Below, one piece after another: positions 16,561 to 23,927 of a DNA stretch of 54,702 bases (position 1 is the first letter of the stretch; each line of letters begins with the position of its first letter). The notes below the pieces were generated by a model, which made no database searches, was not told where the DNA came from, and worked only from the letters and a program-made list of their open reading frames with translations. The translations under genes and the position numbers were made by a program. Source of the DNA: Streptomyces bambusae (GTDB lineage Bacteria > Actinomycetota > Actinomycetes > Streptomycetales > Streptomycetaceae); assembly GCF_020532645.1 (NCBI RefSeq), contig NZ_JAJAUZ010000051.1, positions 1 to 54,702 on the forward strand, written 5' to 3'.

Positions 16561-17410
16561 GCAGGGCGTCGCGGGCACTGAGCGTCTTGCCGAGGGCGAC
16601 GGCCTCCAGGAAGTGGTCCACGACCTGCTCGATGCCGCGCTGCCGGGCCACCGGGGTCCAGTCGCCGCGGCGGCGCACCGAGGGCTGCCCCTTGTGGTCG
16701 ACGATCTCGGACAGGTTGAGGACCTGGCGCTTGGTGTCCTGGCCGGAGACCTCCAGGATCTCCTCGGTGGATCCGGAGAGCCGGTTCATGAGGCCGAGCG
16801 CGGTGAACCCGGGGCCGGACATCTGGAGCACGACCTGGTGCATCAGCCCGTCGCGGACGACGGCGCGCACGTCGATGTGGTCGGCGTCGCCGGGCAGCAG
16901 GAAGCGCAGGGTGTCGACGACGTGGATGAAGTCGTCGAGGACGAAGGTGCGGGGGTCCTCGGGCAGCCCGACCCGGTTCTTCTGCATGACGATCAGCTCG
17001 CGCGGGTGCTCGGCGCACTGCGCGTAGCCGGGGGCGTGCCGGCGGTTGAAGCCGACGGCCAGGGACACACCGCGTTCTTCGGCGCGTTCGACCAGGCGGC
17101 GGGAGTCCGCGTAGTCGTAGGCGAGGGGCTTGTCGACGTACGTGGGCACGCCGGCGTCGAGGAGGCGGGCGACGATCTCGGGGTGTACGGCGGTGGGGGC
17201 GTGCACGAACGCCGCGTCGAGCCCGGCGGCGAGGAGCGCGTCGAGGTCGGTGTGGCAGCGGTCGGCGGGCACGTGGTGGCGGGCGGCGACCTGCTCCAGG
17301 GTGGCGGGGGTCCGGGTCTGGAGGTGGAGTTCGAGACCCGGCCGGGCCGAGAGGACCGGCAGGTACGCCTTCTGCGCGATGTCGCCGAGCCCGATGCAGC
17401 CGACCTTCAC
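16505..17410 (-). CDS. Gfo/Idh/MocA family oxidoreductase
   Basis: A 301-residue NAD(P)-dependent dehydrogenase. KVGCIGLGDIAQKAYLPVL is the N-terminal Rossmann loop, and YVDKPLAYD carries the lysine of the family EKP motif, here DKP. Family members act on sugars, inositols and their derivatives; the substrate is unknown and no sugar operon adjoins. The start is GTG with GGGAGG seven bases upstream. Its 3' end overlaps lnt tail-to-tail by 56 bases, so the two transcripts are antisense there. Confidence 0.9.
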   Translation of the reverse strand: MKVGCIGLGDIAQKAYLPVLSARPGLELHLQTRTPATLEQVAARHHVPADRCHTDLDALLAAGLDAAFVHAPTAVHPEIVARLLDAGVPTYVDKPLAYDYADSRRLVERAEERGVSLAVGFNRRHAPGYAQCAEHPRELIVMQKNRVGLPEDPRTFVLDDFIHVVDTLRFLLPGDADHIDVRAVVRDGLMHQVVLQMSGPGFTALGLMNRLSGSTEEILEVSGQDTKRQVLNLSEIVDHKGQPSVRRRGDWTPVARQRGIEQVVDHFLEAVALGKTLSARDALLTHDLCERVVLTALEQAL

Positions 17411-17533
17411 CGGATGCCTCCCTCTGGTGTCGAGCCGGCCGCCGCGGTCCACGACCGCGCCGCCGGCTGCTTCCGATGCCCGCAGCAGCTTAATCCCTGG
17501 CGCTGAGCTGCGCGTTCCCTGAGGATGACCGCC

Positions 17534-18046
17534 ATGACCATTACAGAACGTCCCGAACCCTCCACCACCGCCGGCGAGCGCGAAAGCCTGGAGGGCTGGC
17601 TGGACTACCACCGGGCGACCCTCGCCCTGAAATGTGAGGGCCTGGACGACGCGCAGCTGCGCAAGGCCGCGCTGGCTCCGTCGGAGCTGACCCTGCTGGG
17701 GCTGGTACGCCATCTGGCCGAGGTCGAGCGCTGGTGGTTCGCCATGGTGCTGGAGGGGCTGGAGCTGCCCGACCTGTATTCCACGGCGGAGGACAGGGAC
17801 GGCGACTTCCACGTCACCGAGGAGCACACGTTCGCGGACGCCGAGGCGACCTGGCAGGCGGAGATCGACCGGGCCCGGGAGATCGCGGCCAAGCACGGCC
17901 TGGACGATCTGGCGGTGCGCCGTTCCCGCCTGGGCGAGGAGTTCAACCTGCGCTGGATCTACACCCACATGATCGAGGAGTACGCCCGTCACAACGGGCA
18001 CGCGGACCTGCTGCGCGAGCAGATCGACGGCGTCACCGGCGAATGA
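17534..18046 (+). CDS. DinB-superfamily DUF664 protein
   Basis: A 170-residue four-helix-bundle protein of the DinB/YfiT type. Histidines that could form the usual metal triad are visible in LVRHLAEVERWWF and in HMIEEYARHNGHADLLRE. Actinobacterial members are often thiol transferases that use mycothiol, or proteins of unknown role. The ATG at 17534 has GAGG about ten bases upstream and is preferred over the ATG at 17525, which sits in that ribosome site. Activity is a family inference. Confidence 0.85.
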   Translation: MTITERPEPSTTAGERESLEGWLDYHRATLALKCEGLDDAQLRKAALAPSELTLLGLVRHLAEVERWWFAMVLEGLELPDLYSTAEDRDGDFHVTEEHTFADAEATWQAEIDRAREIAAKHGLDDLAVRRSRLGEEFNLRWIYTHMIEEYARHNGHADLLREQIDGVTGE

Positions 18047-18119
18047 ACGCTCACCCGTGCGGGGTGAATATCGCCCGCGGGTTTCCGCAAGCGGGCCGGA
18101 GCACAGCAGAGTTGCCCGG

Positions 18120-18677
18120 GTGCATCGAAACCGAACCACGACAAAGCTGCTGCTCGGGGTGGCCTGTGCGGTCTCCGCGGTCTCCGGCTGTGTGAATGTG
18201 AACCCTGCGGCGGTGCAGCCCGCGGCGTCCTCCGCGGAGCCTCCCGGGCACGCCCCGCGGGGTGGTGCCGCACCCGAGCCGGTGGTCGTGCAGGCGCCCG
18301 CCCTGGAGGCGCTGGAGGCCGTGGAGGCCGGTCCGGCCGCCGCAGCCGGCGGGGCGGACCGGAAGGCGTCCGGAGCGGCCGGTCCGGCGGGTTCGGCCCG
18401 CCGGGCGGAGCCCGCGCCGGTGATCCCGGCCGCCGGCCTGGCCGACGATCCGCAGCCGCCCGCGCAGGCCCCGGCCCCGGCGGCCGGGCGGGCGCATCCG
18501 GAGCATCCGGAGCACCCGGACCGGCCCGGGAAGGCCAAGGCGCGGACGCCGAAGCTGAAGGACCTGCCGCAGCTGCCGGCGGAGGCGGCGGACGTGTGCG
18601 CCCTGGGCCGCAAGTACGGGAACTGGGGCAAGAACAGCCCCGAGTCCCGGATCTGCTCGGGGGTCTACGGGGAGTGA
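18120..18677 (+). CDS. Secreted lipoprotein with Pro/Ala-rich linker
   Basis: A 185-residue protein with a short basic start (HRNRTTTK), a hydrophobic stretch, and a lipobox with cysteine C24 (AVSGC). A long Ala/Pro/Glu-rich linker follows. The last 45 residues are a compact conserved-looking motif, DVCALGRKYGNWGKNSPESR followed by IC, whose two cysteines may pair. The GTG start was chosen because the signal peptide begins there. Function unknown; the linker suggests that the C-terminal motif is displayed in the cell wall. Confidence 0.72.
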   Translation: MHRNRTTTKLLLGVACAVSAVSGCVNVNPAAVQPAASSAEPPGHAPRGGAAPEPVVVQAPALEALEAVEAGPAAAAGGADRKASGAAGPAGSARRAEPAPVIPAAGLADDPQPPAQAPAPAAGRAHPEHPEHPDRPGKAKARTPKLKDLPQLPAEAADVCALGRKYGNWGKNSPESRICSGVYGE

Positions 18678-18735
18678 CCACGGCCGGCCGGGTCCCGCCG
18701 CCGGTCGGCCGCCCGGGGCCGGCCGGGCATCGCCG

Positions 18736-19251
18736 TCAGGTGAACCGGCCCGGGTAGGTCCCCGGGCCGGTGCCGCCCCCGTCCGGCCCCAGCCGGTGCT
18801 CCAGGCGCGCGATGGCGGCCCTCACCCCGTTGCCGTAGCCGTCGTCCGGCAGGTTGGCGGAGGCGGCGCGGGCCCGGGCCAGGTGGACCCGGGCCGCCTC
18901 GGGCCGCTGCACCTTGAGGTAGTCGGCGGCCAGGTTGAGGTGGAGGGACGGGTAGAGCGAGCGGACGGGGGCGGCGGGTTCGCGGCCGGCGGGCCGGTCG
19001 TCGGCGAGGCCGTCGGCCGCGTTGAGCGCCCGCAGGTCCCAGGCCAGCTCGTCCGCGGGGTCGTCCTGCGCGTCGGCCATGTAGTGCGCCAGCGTGCAGC
19101 GGTGCAGCGGGTCGCCGTGGGCGCCGATCTCCGTCCAGATGGCGCCCAGCCGGTTGCGGGCCTCCTCGCGGTCGCCGGCGTGGAGCAGCATGATCGCCTG
19201 GCCGATCCTGGTCATGACGGCGTCCGGGGACGCCTCCTGCTGCTCCGTCAC
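18736..19251 (-). CDS. TPR-like helical repeat protein
   Basis: A 171-residue soluble protein made of helical pairs. IMLLHAGDREEARNRLGAIW and LHLNLAADYLKVQRPEAARV fit tetratricopeptide-type spacing. Such proteins usually mediate protein contacts. The C-terminal 20 residues are Gly-rich and probably disordered. It could be a regulatory partner; no partner is identifiable from context. Confidence 0.7.
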   Translation of the reverse strand: MTEQQEASPDAVMTRIGQAIMLLHAGDREEARNRLGAIWTEIGAHGDPLHRCTLAHYMADAQDDPADELAWDLRALNAADGLADDRPAGREPAAPVRSLYPSLHLNLAADYLKVQRPEAARVHLARARAASANLPDDGYGNGVRAAIARLEHRLGPDGGGTGPGTYPGRFT

Positions 19252-19336
19252 TGCGGCCTCCTGCGGCGTGCGCCCGATGGGATCGTCCCGACGCTAACCG
19301 GCCGCCGACGCATTCCCGCCCAGGCGCGGTCCGGCG

Positions 19337-20014
19337 TCAGCCCAGGTCCGGGATCCGCCAGTCGATCGGCTCATGGCCCTGCGCGGCGACGGCCTCGTTG
19401 ATCTGTGTGAAGGGCTGGGAGCCGAAGAACTTCTTGGCGGACAGCGGGGAGGGGTGGGCGCCCTTGACCACGACGTGCCGCTCCTCGTCGATCAGCGGGA
19501 GCTTCTTCTGCGCGTAGGCGCCCCAGAGCACGAAGACGGCGGGGTCCGGGCGCTCGGCGACGGCGCGGATCACGGCGTCGGTGAACTTCTCCCAGCCCTT
19601 GCCCTTGTGCGAGTTGGGCTCGGCCTCGCGGACCGTGAGGACCGCGTTGAGCAGCAGGACGCCCTGCCGGGCCCACGGCATCAGGTAGCCGTTGTCCGGG
19701 ATCGGCAGGCCCAGCTCGGCCTGCATCTCCTTGTAGATGTTGCGCAGCGACGGCGGGGTCTTGACCCCGGGCTGCACGGAGAAGCACAGCCCGTGTCCCT
19801 GGCCGGCGCCGTGGTACGGGTCCTGCCCGAGCACCAGGACCTTGACCTGGTCGAACGGGGTGGCCTCCAGGGCCGCGAAGACCTGGTCGCGGGGCGGGTA
19901 CACCGGCCCGTTGGCCCGCTCCTTCTCGACGAACTCGGTCAGCTCCTTGAAGTAGGGCTGCTCCAGTTCGCCGCCGAGGACGGGGAGCCAGGACTCGGGC
20001 AGGATCTCGGTCAC
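19337..20014 (-). CDS. ung: Uracil-DNA glycosylase
   Basis: A 225-residue family 1 uracil-DNA glycosylase that removes uracil from DNA in base excision repair. Motif A, GQDPYHGAGQGHGLCFS at 63-79, has the catalytic D65, and motif B, HPSPLSA near residue 188, has the catalytic histidine. Length equals the family norm. The GTG start was chosen because GGAGG stands eight bases upstream. A TAGGTT -10-like box lies about 50 bases further upstream without a clear -35. Confidence 0.97.
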   Translation of the reverse strand: MTEILPESWLPVLGGELEQPYFKELTEFVEKERANGPVYPPRDQVFAALEATPFDQVKVLVLGQDPYHGAGQGHGLCFSVQPGVKTPPSLRNIYKEMQAELGLPIPDNGYLMPWARQGVLLLNAVLTVREAEPNSHKGKGWEKFTDAVIRAVAERPDPAVFVLWGAYAQKKLPLIDEERHVVVKGAHPSPLSAKKFFGSQPFTQINEAVAAQGHEPIDWRIPDLG

Positions 20015-20075
20015 GTCAACAACCTCCGGTAGCGCTTCGCGGCGTTCTGCAACGCACGACACGAACCTACCGGCG

Positions 20076-20090
20076 GCCACTGACAGTGGC
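20076..20090 (-). terminator. Short hairpin after the binding-protein gene
   Basis: GCCACT-GAC-AGTGGC forms a 6-bp stem with a 3-base loop, about 36 bases past the solute-binding-protein stop and upstream of ung. It may be a weak terminator or part of the ung leader. Confidence 0.4.
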
Positions 20091-20126
20091 TCACCCGCCT
20101 GCGGATCCCGGCTCCCCGGGGCCTCG

Positions 20127-21710
20127 TTACCAGCTGGTCTTGCGGTACAGCACCCACACCTGCATGACGGTCTGCGGGTCGAGGGCCTGCTCGGCGCCGC
20201 CGATGTCCTCGCCGGCGGCCACGTACAGCTTGCCCTGCCACAGGGGCAGCAGGCGGACGTCCTCGGCGAGGATCTGCTGGGCCTGGGCGAACTCGGTGTC
20301 GACGGCCCCGCGGTCGCTCTCGCGGCGGGACTTGGGCAGCAGCTCGTCCGTGATCTTCTTGGCCTCGTACGGCGTACCGACGGCGTTCTGCTTGCCGACG
20401 AACGGCGCGATGAAGTTGTCCGGGTCCGGGAAGTCCGGGAACCAGCCGCGGCCGAAGACCGGGAACTCGCCGTTCTTGTAGCCGGCCTGGAAGGACTTCC
20501 AGGGCTGGCCGCGCAGGGTGATCCTGAACAGGCCGCTGGCCTCCAGCTGCCGCTTGAGCTCGGCGAACTCGTGGGCGGTCGAGGAGCCGTAGCGGTCGGT
20601 CGTGTAGTACAGCGTGAGGTCGACCGTGTCGGTGATCCCGGCCTTGCGCAGGATCTTCTTGGCCGCCGCCACGTCGGGGTGGCCGAACCGGTCGTAGAAG
20701 GGCGTCTTGTGGCCCGCGACGCCCTTGGGGACCATCGAGTACAGCGGCTCGGCCATGCCCGGGTAGACCTTGGCGACGAGGGCGCTGCGGTCGATGATCT
20801 GGGCCACGGCCTCGCGCACGGCGGGCTTGGCGGCGGCGCCGTCGGCCGGGTTGAAGACCAGGTAGCGGATCTCGGAGCCCACGTTGTCGACGAGCTGGAC
20901 GCCCGCCTTGCGGGACTCTGAGCTCTTGAGGTCCTTGATCTGGTCGGCGGTCAGGCCTCGGTAGGTGGCGTCGATGTCCTTGTTCTTGAGGGCGGCGACC
21001 ATGTCCTTCGAGTCCTCGAAGTACCGGATCGTCACGGCGTCGTTCTTGCGGTCGGCGAAGCCGCTGTAGTCCGGGTTCCGGACCAGTTCCGCCTGCTTGC
21101 CGTCCTCGTACTGCTTGAGGACGTACGGGCCGGAGCCGGTGACCCTGCCGTCCTCGCGGAGCTTGTCGAGCGGGTAGTCCTTCGGCGCGACCAGGGAGGC
21201 GGCCGGGGAACCGAGGACGAAGGGGAAGGTCGCGTCGGGCGTCTTCAGGTGGAAGACCACCGTGAGGTCGCCACTGGCCTCGACCTTGTCGAGGCTGCCG
21301 AAGAGGTCCTTGGGGCCGACCTTCGAGCCGATCGTGAAGATCCGGTCGAAGGAGTGCTTGACGGCGTCGGCGTCGAGCGGCTCGCCGTTGGAGAACTTCA
21401 GCCCCTTGCGCAGGGTGCAGCGGTAGGACTCGTTGCCGGAGTCGGTGAACTCGCAGCTCTGGGCGGCGTCCGGCATCGGCTTGGCGGAGCCGGTGGGGAA
21501 GCTCAGAAGGGTCTGGTAGACGTTCCGGTAAAGCTCCCAGGAACCGTCCCAGGCCGCTGCGGGATCGAGGGTGGTCGGCTTGCTTGTCGTGCCGACGACG
21601 ATCTTCTGATTGCCCTTTTCGTCGTCTTCCGAAAGCAGGCCGCAACCGGCGAGCAGGGATATGGACGCAAGGGCCGCAGCGGTCTGCAGACATCTGGTCC
21701 GGTTGAACAC
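20127..21710 (-). CDS. Oligopeptide ABC transporter binding lipoprotein (family 5)
   Basis: A 527-residue extracellular solute-binding protein of the OppA/DppA family. The signal ends in the lipobox LLAGC. Typical family features are VVGTTSKPTTLDPA near the mature start, SCEFTDSGNESYRCTLRKGLKFSNG around residue 90, and FPDFPDPDNFIAPF near the C-terminus. It should capture peptides or similar solutes for an ABC permease, but none is encoded in this window. GTG at 21710 was chosen because GAGGAG lies seven bases upstream; the GTG at 21716 is only one base from that site. Two promoters and an inverted repeat precede it. Confidence 0.92.
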   Translation of the reverse strand: MFNRTRCLQTAAALASISLLAGCGLLSEDDEKGNQKIVVGTTSKPTTLDPAAAWDGSWELYRNVYQTLLSFPTGSAKPMPDAAQSCEFTDSGNESYRCTLRKGLKFSNGEPLDADAVKHSFDRIFTIGSKVGPKDLFGSLDKVEASGDLTVVFHLKTPDATFPFVLGSPAASLVAPKDYPLDKLREDGRVTGSGPYVLKQYEDGKQAELVRNPDYSGFADRKNDAVTIRYFEDSKDMVAALKNKDIDATYRGLTADQIKDLKSSESRKAGVQLVDNVGSEIRYLVFNPADGAAAKPAVREAVAQIIDRSALVAKVYPGMAEPLYSMVPKGVAGHKTPFYDRFGHPDVAAAKKILRKAGITDTVDLTLYYTTDRYGSSTAHEFAELKRQLEASGLFRITLRGQPWKSFQAGYKNGEFPVFGRGWFPDFPDPDNFIAPFVGKQNAVGTPYEAKKITDELLPKSRRESDRGAVDTEFAQAQQILAEDVRLLPLWQGKLYVAAGEDIGGAEQALDPQTVMQVWVLYRKTSW

Positions 21711-21744
21711 GTGCACGCTCCTCGATCAGCCAGGGGATCGGCGA

Positions 21745-21772
21745 ACGATACCGCAGTGCCCCACGAATCCAA
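21745..21772 (-). promoter_or_regulatory. Proximal promoter of the binding-protein gene
   Basis: On the minus strand TTGGAT (21772-21767) and TATCGT (21750-21745) are 16 bases apart. Transcription would begin near 21738, 28 bases before the chosen GTG. Confidence 0.55.
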
Positions 21773-21795
21773 GGGGGAGGGACCCGTGGGGCACT
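21755..21795. promoter_or_regulatory. 11-bp inverted repeat overlapping the proximal promoter
   Basis: AGTGCCCCACG (21755-21765) and CGTGGGGCACT (21785-21795) are exact complements with a 19-base spacer. One arm lies between the -10 and -35 of the proximal promoter. It could be an operator or, for the distal transcript, a hairpin. Confidence 0.5.
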
Positions 21796-21810
21796 TGACC
21801 GGTTCCGTGC

Positions 21811-21839
21811 AGATTAGGGATGCATTTTGCACCGGTCAG
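21811..21839 (-). promoter_or_regulatory. Distal promoter of the binding-protein gene
   Basis: On the minus strand CTGACC (21839-21834) and TAATCT (21816-21811) are 17 bases apart. Transcription would start near 21804 and read through the inverted repeat at 21755-21795. Confidence 0.5.
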
Positions 21840-21863
21840 GAGGTGAATTCGTCCGATTAACGG

Positions 21864-22622
21864 TCATCCAACTCCGGCATTCAGAAAGATTCCACCATCA
21901 ACAATCAAAGTCTGTCCGGTGATCCACTCCGACTGGTCGGATGTGAGGAATGCGGCAGCACCTCCGATATCGGCCGGTACGCCCAGTCTGCCCAGCGGAT
22001 AGGCCGCGGCGGCTTCCGCTTCGCGCCCTTCGTAGAGCGTCTGGGCGAACTTGGTCTTGACCACCGCCGGGGCGATGGCGTTCACCCGGACCCCCGGGGC
22101 CATCTCGTGCGCGAGCTGGAGGGTCAGGTTGATCATCGCGGCCTTGCTCATGCCGTACGCCCCGATGAAAGGCGAGGCCGACACCCCCGCGATCGACGCG
22201 ATGTTCACGATCGCGCCGCCGTGGTCCTTCTGCCAGGCGTGCCAGGTGCGCTGCGCGAAGCCCAGCGCCGAGATCACGTTGGTCTCGTAGACCTTGCGGG
22301 CCACACCGAGGTCGAGGTCGGCGAGGGGGGCGAAGACGGGGTTGGTCCCGGCGTTGTTCACCAGGAAGTCGACCCGCCCGAAGGCCTCCATCGTGCGCTC
22401 GACCGCCACGGCCTGATGGGCCTCGTCGTGGGCCTTGCCGGGCACCGCGATGACCCGGTCGGCCCCGAGGCGCTCCACGGCCTCCTTGAGGGCGTCCTCG
22501 TTGCGTCCGGTGATGCACACGCGGTCGCCGCGGGCGACGAGCGCCTCCGCGACCCCGTAGCCGATGCCGCGGCTCGCCCCCGTGACGAGGGCGGCCTTCC
22601 CGCTGTCGGGCACTGCGGTCAT
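21864..22622 (-). CDS. fabG: SDR oxidoreductase, FabG-like
   Basis: A 252-residue classical short-chain dehydrogenase. TGASRGIG is the cofactor loop, NNAG follows, and the catalytic Ser-Tyr-Lys are in IASIAGVSASPFIGAYGMSK. An Arg in the second-strand loop (ITGRNE) points to NADPH. It probably reduces a 3-oxoacyl-ACP or -CoA, or a similar ketone. GGAGG precedes the ATG. It starts 14 bases after the first fabG gene, so the two should be translated from one message. The last 60 bases have clearly lower GC than the rest. Confidence 0.9.
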   Translation of the reverse strand: MTAVPDSGKAALVTGASRGIGYGVAEALVARGDRVCITGRNEDALKEAVERLGADRVIAVPGKAHDEAHQAVAVERTMEAFGRVDFLVNNAGTNPVFAPLADLDLGVARKVYETNVISALGFAQRTWHAWQKDHGGAIVNIASIAGVSASPFIGAYGMSKAAMINLTLQLAHEMAPGVRVNAIAPAVVKTKFAQTLYEGREAEAAAAYPLGRLGVPADIGGAAAFLTSDQSEWITGQTLIVDGGIFLNAGVG

Positions 22623-22636
22623 GTTCCCTGCCTCCG

Positions 22637-23398
22637 TCAGTTGAGCGGGCCGCCGGCGACGTACAGGACCTGGCCGGACACGAAGCCGGCCGCCTCGCCC
22701 GTGAAGAAGGCGATGGCGTTGGCGACGTCGTCGGGCACGCCGACGCGCGCGACGGGGATCTGGGTGGCGGCGGCGGCCTGGAAGTCCTCGAAGCCCATGC
22801 CGACGCGGGCCGCCGTCTGGGCGGTCATCTCGGTGGCGATGAAGCCCGGGGCGACCGCGTTGGCGGTCACGCCGAACTTGCCCAGTTCGATGGCGAGCGT
22901 CTTGGTGAAGCCCTGCAGACCGGCCTTGGCCGCGGCGTAGTTCGCCTGGCCCCGGTTGCCCAGCGCGGAGCTGCTGGACAGGTTCACGATGCGGCCGAAC
23001 TTCGCGTCGACCATGTGCTTCTGACAGGCCTTCGCCATCAGGAACGCACCGCGCAGGTGCACGTTCATGACGGTGTCCCAGTCGGTGTCGCTCATCTTGA
23101 AGAGCAGGTTGTCGCGGAGCACGCCGGCGTTGTTGACGAGGATCACGGGCGCGCCCAGGGTCTCCGCCACGCGCGCGACCGCCGCCTCCACCTGCGCGGC
23201 GTCGGAGACGTCGCAGCCGACCGCGAGGGCCGTGCCGCCCGCCGCCGTGATGGCCTCGACGGTGTCCTTGCACGCCGTCTCGTCGAGGTCGAGGACGGCG
23301 ACGGCCCGGCCCTCGGCGGCCAGGCGTACGGCAGTGGCGGCGCCGATGCCCCGGGCCGCCCCGGTCACGATCGCTACGCGCTGCTCGGTGGTGGACAT
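22637..23398 (-). CDS. fabG: 3-oxoacyl-ACP reductase, FabG
   Basis: A 253-residue short-chain dehydrogenase close to housekeeping FabG. TGAARGIG is the cofactor loop, NNAG follows, and the catalytic residues are in NLSSSSALGNRGQANYAAAK; APGFIATEMT is the substrate-loop signature. It should reduce 3-ketoacyl thioesters with NADPH. GAGGAG is eight bases before the ATG. First gene of a two-gene unit with its own strong promoter and a dyad near the transcription start. Confidence 0.92.
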   Translation of the reverse strand: MSTTEQRVAIVTGAARGIGAATAVRLAAEGRAVAVLDLDETACKDTVEAITAAGGTALAVGCDVSDAAQVEAAVARVAETLGAPVILVNNAGVLRDNLLFKMSDTDWDTVMNVHLRGAFLMAKACQKHMVDAKFGRIVNLSSSSALGNRGQANYAAAKAGLQGFTKTLAIELGKFGVTANAVAPGFIATEMTAQTAARVGMGFEDFQAAAATQIPVARVGVPDDVANAIAFFTGEAAGFVSGQVLYVAGGPLN

Positions 23399-23437
23399 GC
23401 TGGTTCTCCTCGCCCTTGAGACACGGCCGCCCATCCA

Positions 23438-23453
23438 TGAGCAACCGCTTAGT
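23438..23453. promoter_or_regulatory. Operator-like dyad downstream of the fabG start site
   Basis: On the minus strand ACTAAGC-GG-TTGCTCA reads as a near-palindrome (CTAAGC/GCTCA arms, one mismatch), about 10-25 bases downstream of the predicted transcription start. TetR-type regulators of acyl-CoA genes often bind sites of this look; the binding protein is not encoded here. Confidence 0.45.
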
Positions 23454-23469
23454 AGGTTCAGCGCTGGAG

Positions 23470-23498
23470 ACGCTAGAAGCCCTGGCACCCGGTGTCAA
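23470..23498 (-). promoter_or_regulatory. Strong promoter of the fabG pair
   Basis: On the minus strand TTGACA (23498-23493) and TAGCGT (23475-23470) are separated by 17 bases. This is the best -35 match in the window. Predicted start is near 23463. Confidence 0.7.
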
Positions 23499-23521
23499 CG
23501 GCACCCGGCTGCCAGGGCTTC
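23476..23521 (-). terminator. Hairpin after the DUF3037 gene
   Basis: Exact 12-base arms (23476-23487 with 23510-23521) around a 22-base loop, 23 bases past the DUF3037 stop. The loop contains the -35 of the next promoter, so terminator and promoter are interleaved. Confidence 0.65.
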
Positions 23522-23543
23522 GGGCCCGGACCCGTCCTGCGGA

Positions 23544-23927
23544 TCAGCGGACCAGCAGGTCGAGCAGGCGCTCCACCTCCGCCTGGGGGTCGGCGGTGAG
23601 CCCGGTGTGCACCGGACCCGGCTGCACGACGGTGCTGCGCGGGGCGATCAGCCAGCGGAACCGCCGTCCCGCGTCGTCGCCGGCGGCCTGCCCGGCCGCC
23701 TCGCCGCCCGTGCACACCCCTTGCACCCCGTGCAGGGCCGCCCGTACGCCCGGTACGTCGGCTCCGGGATCCAGGGCGAGGAGCTTGGCCTCGTCGAGGT
23801 GGGTGCGGGCGGCCACGAAGGACTTGGCCCGGCAGTAGACGATCACTCCGGCGTTGAAGCACTCGCCGCGTTCGACCCGGGGCACGACCCGCACCAGTGC
23901 GTACTCGAAGACGTCCCGCTTGCTCAC
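23544..23927 (-). CDS. DUF3037 protein
   Basis: A 127-residue soluble protein of the DUF3037 family. The conserved opening is FEYALVRVVPRVERGECFNAGVI, followed by a short acidic helix and LIAPRSTVVQPGPVHTGLT. No catalytic motif is recognised. Its GTG start overlaps the stop of the HipA-like kinase gene (GTGA, four bases), so translation is coupled and roughly equal amounts are likely. DUF3037 genes are repeatedly found beside HipA-like kinase genes as far as I know, which suggests a partner, substrate or neutraliser of the kinase. That role is inference. Confidence 0.88.
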   Translation of the reverse strand: MSKRDVFEYALVRVVPRVERGECFNAGVIVYCRAKSFVAARTHLDEAKLLALDPGADVPGVRAALHGVQGVCTGGEAAGQAAGDDAGRRFRWLIAPRSTVVQPGPVHTGLTADPQAEVERLLDLLVR

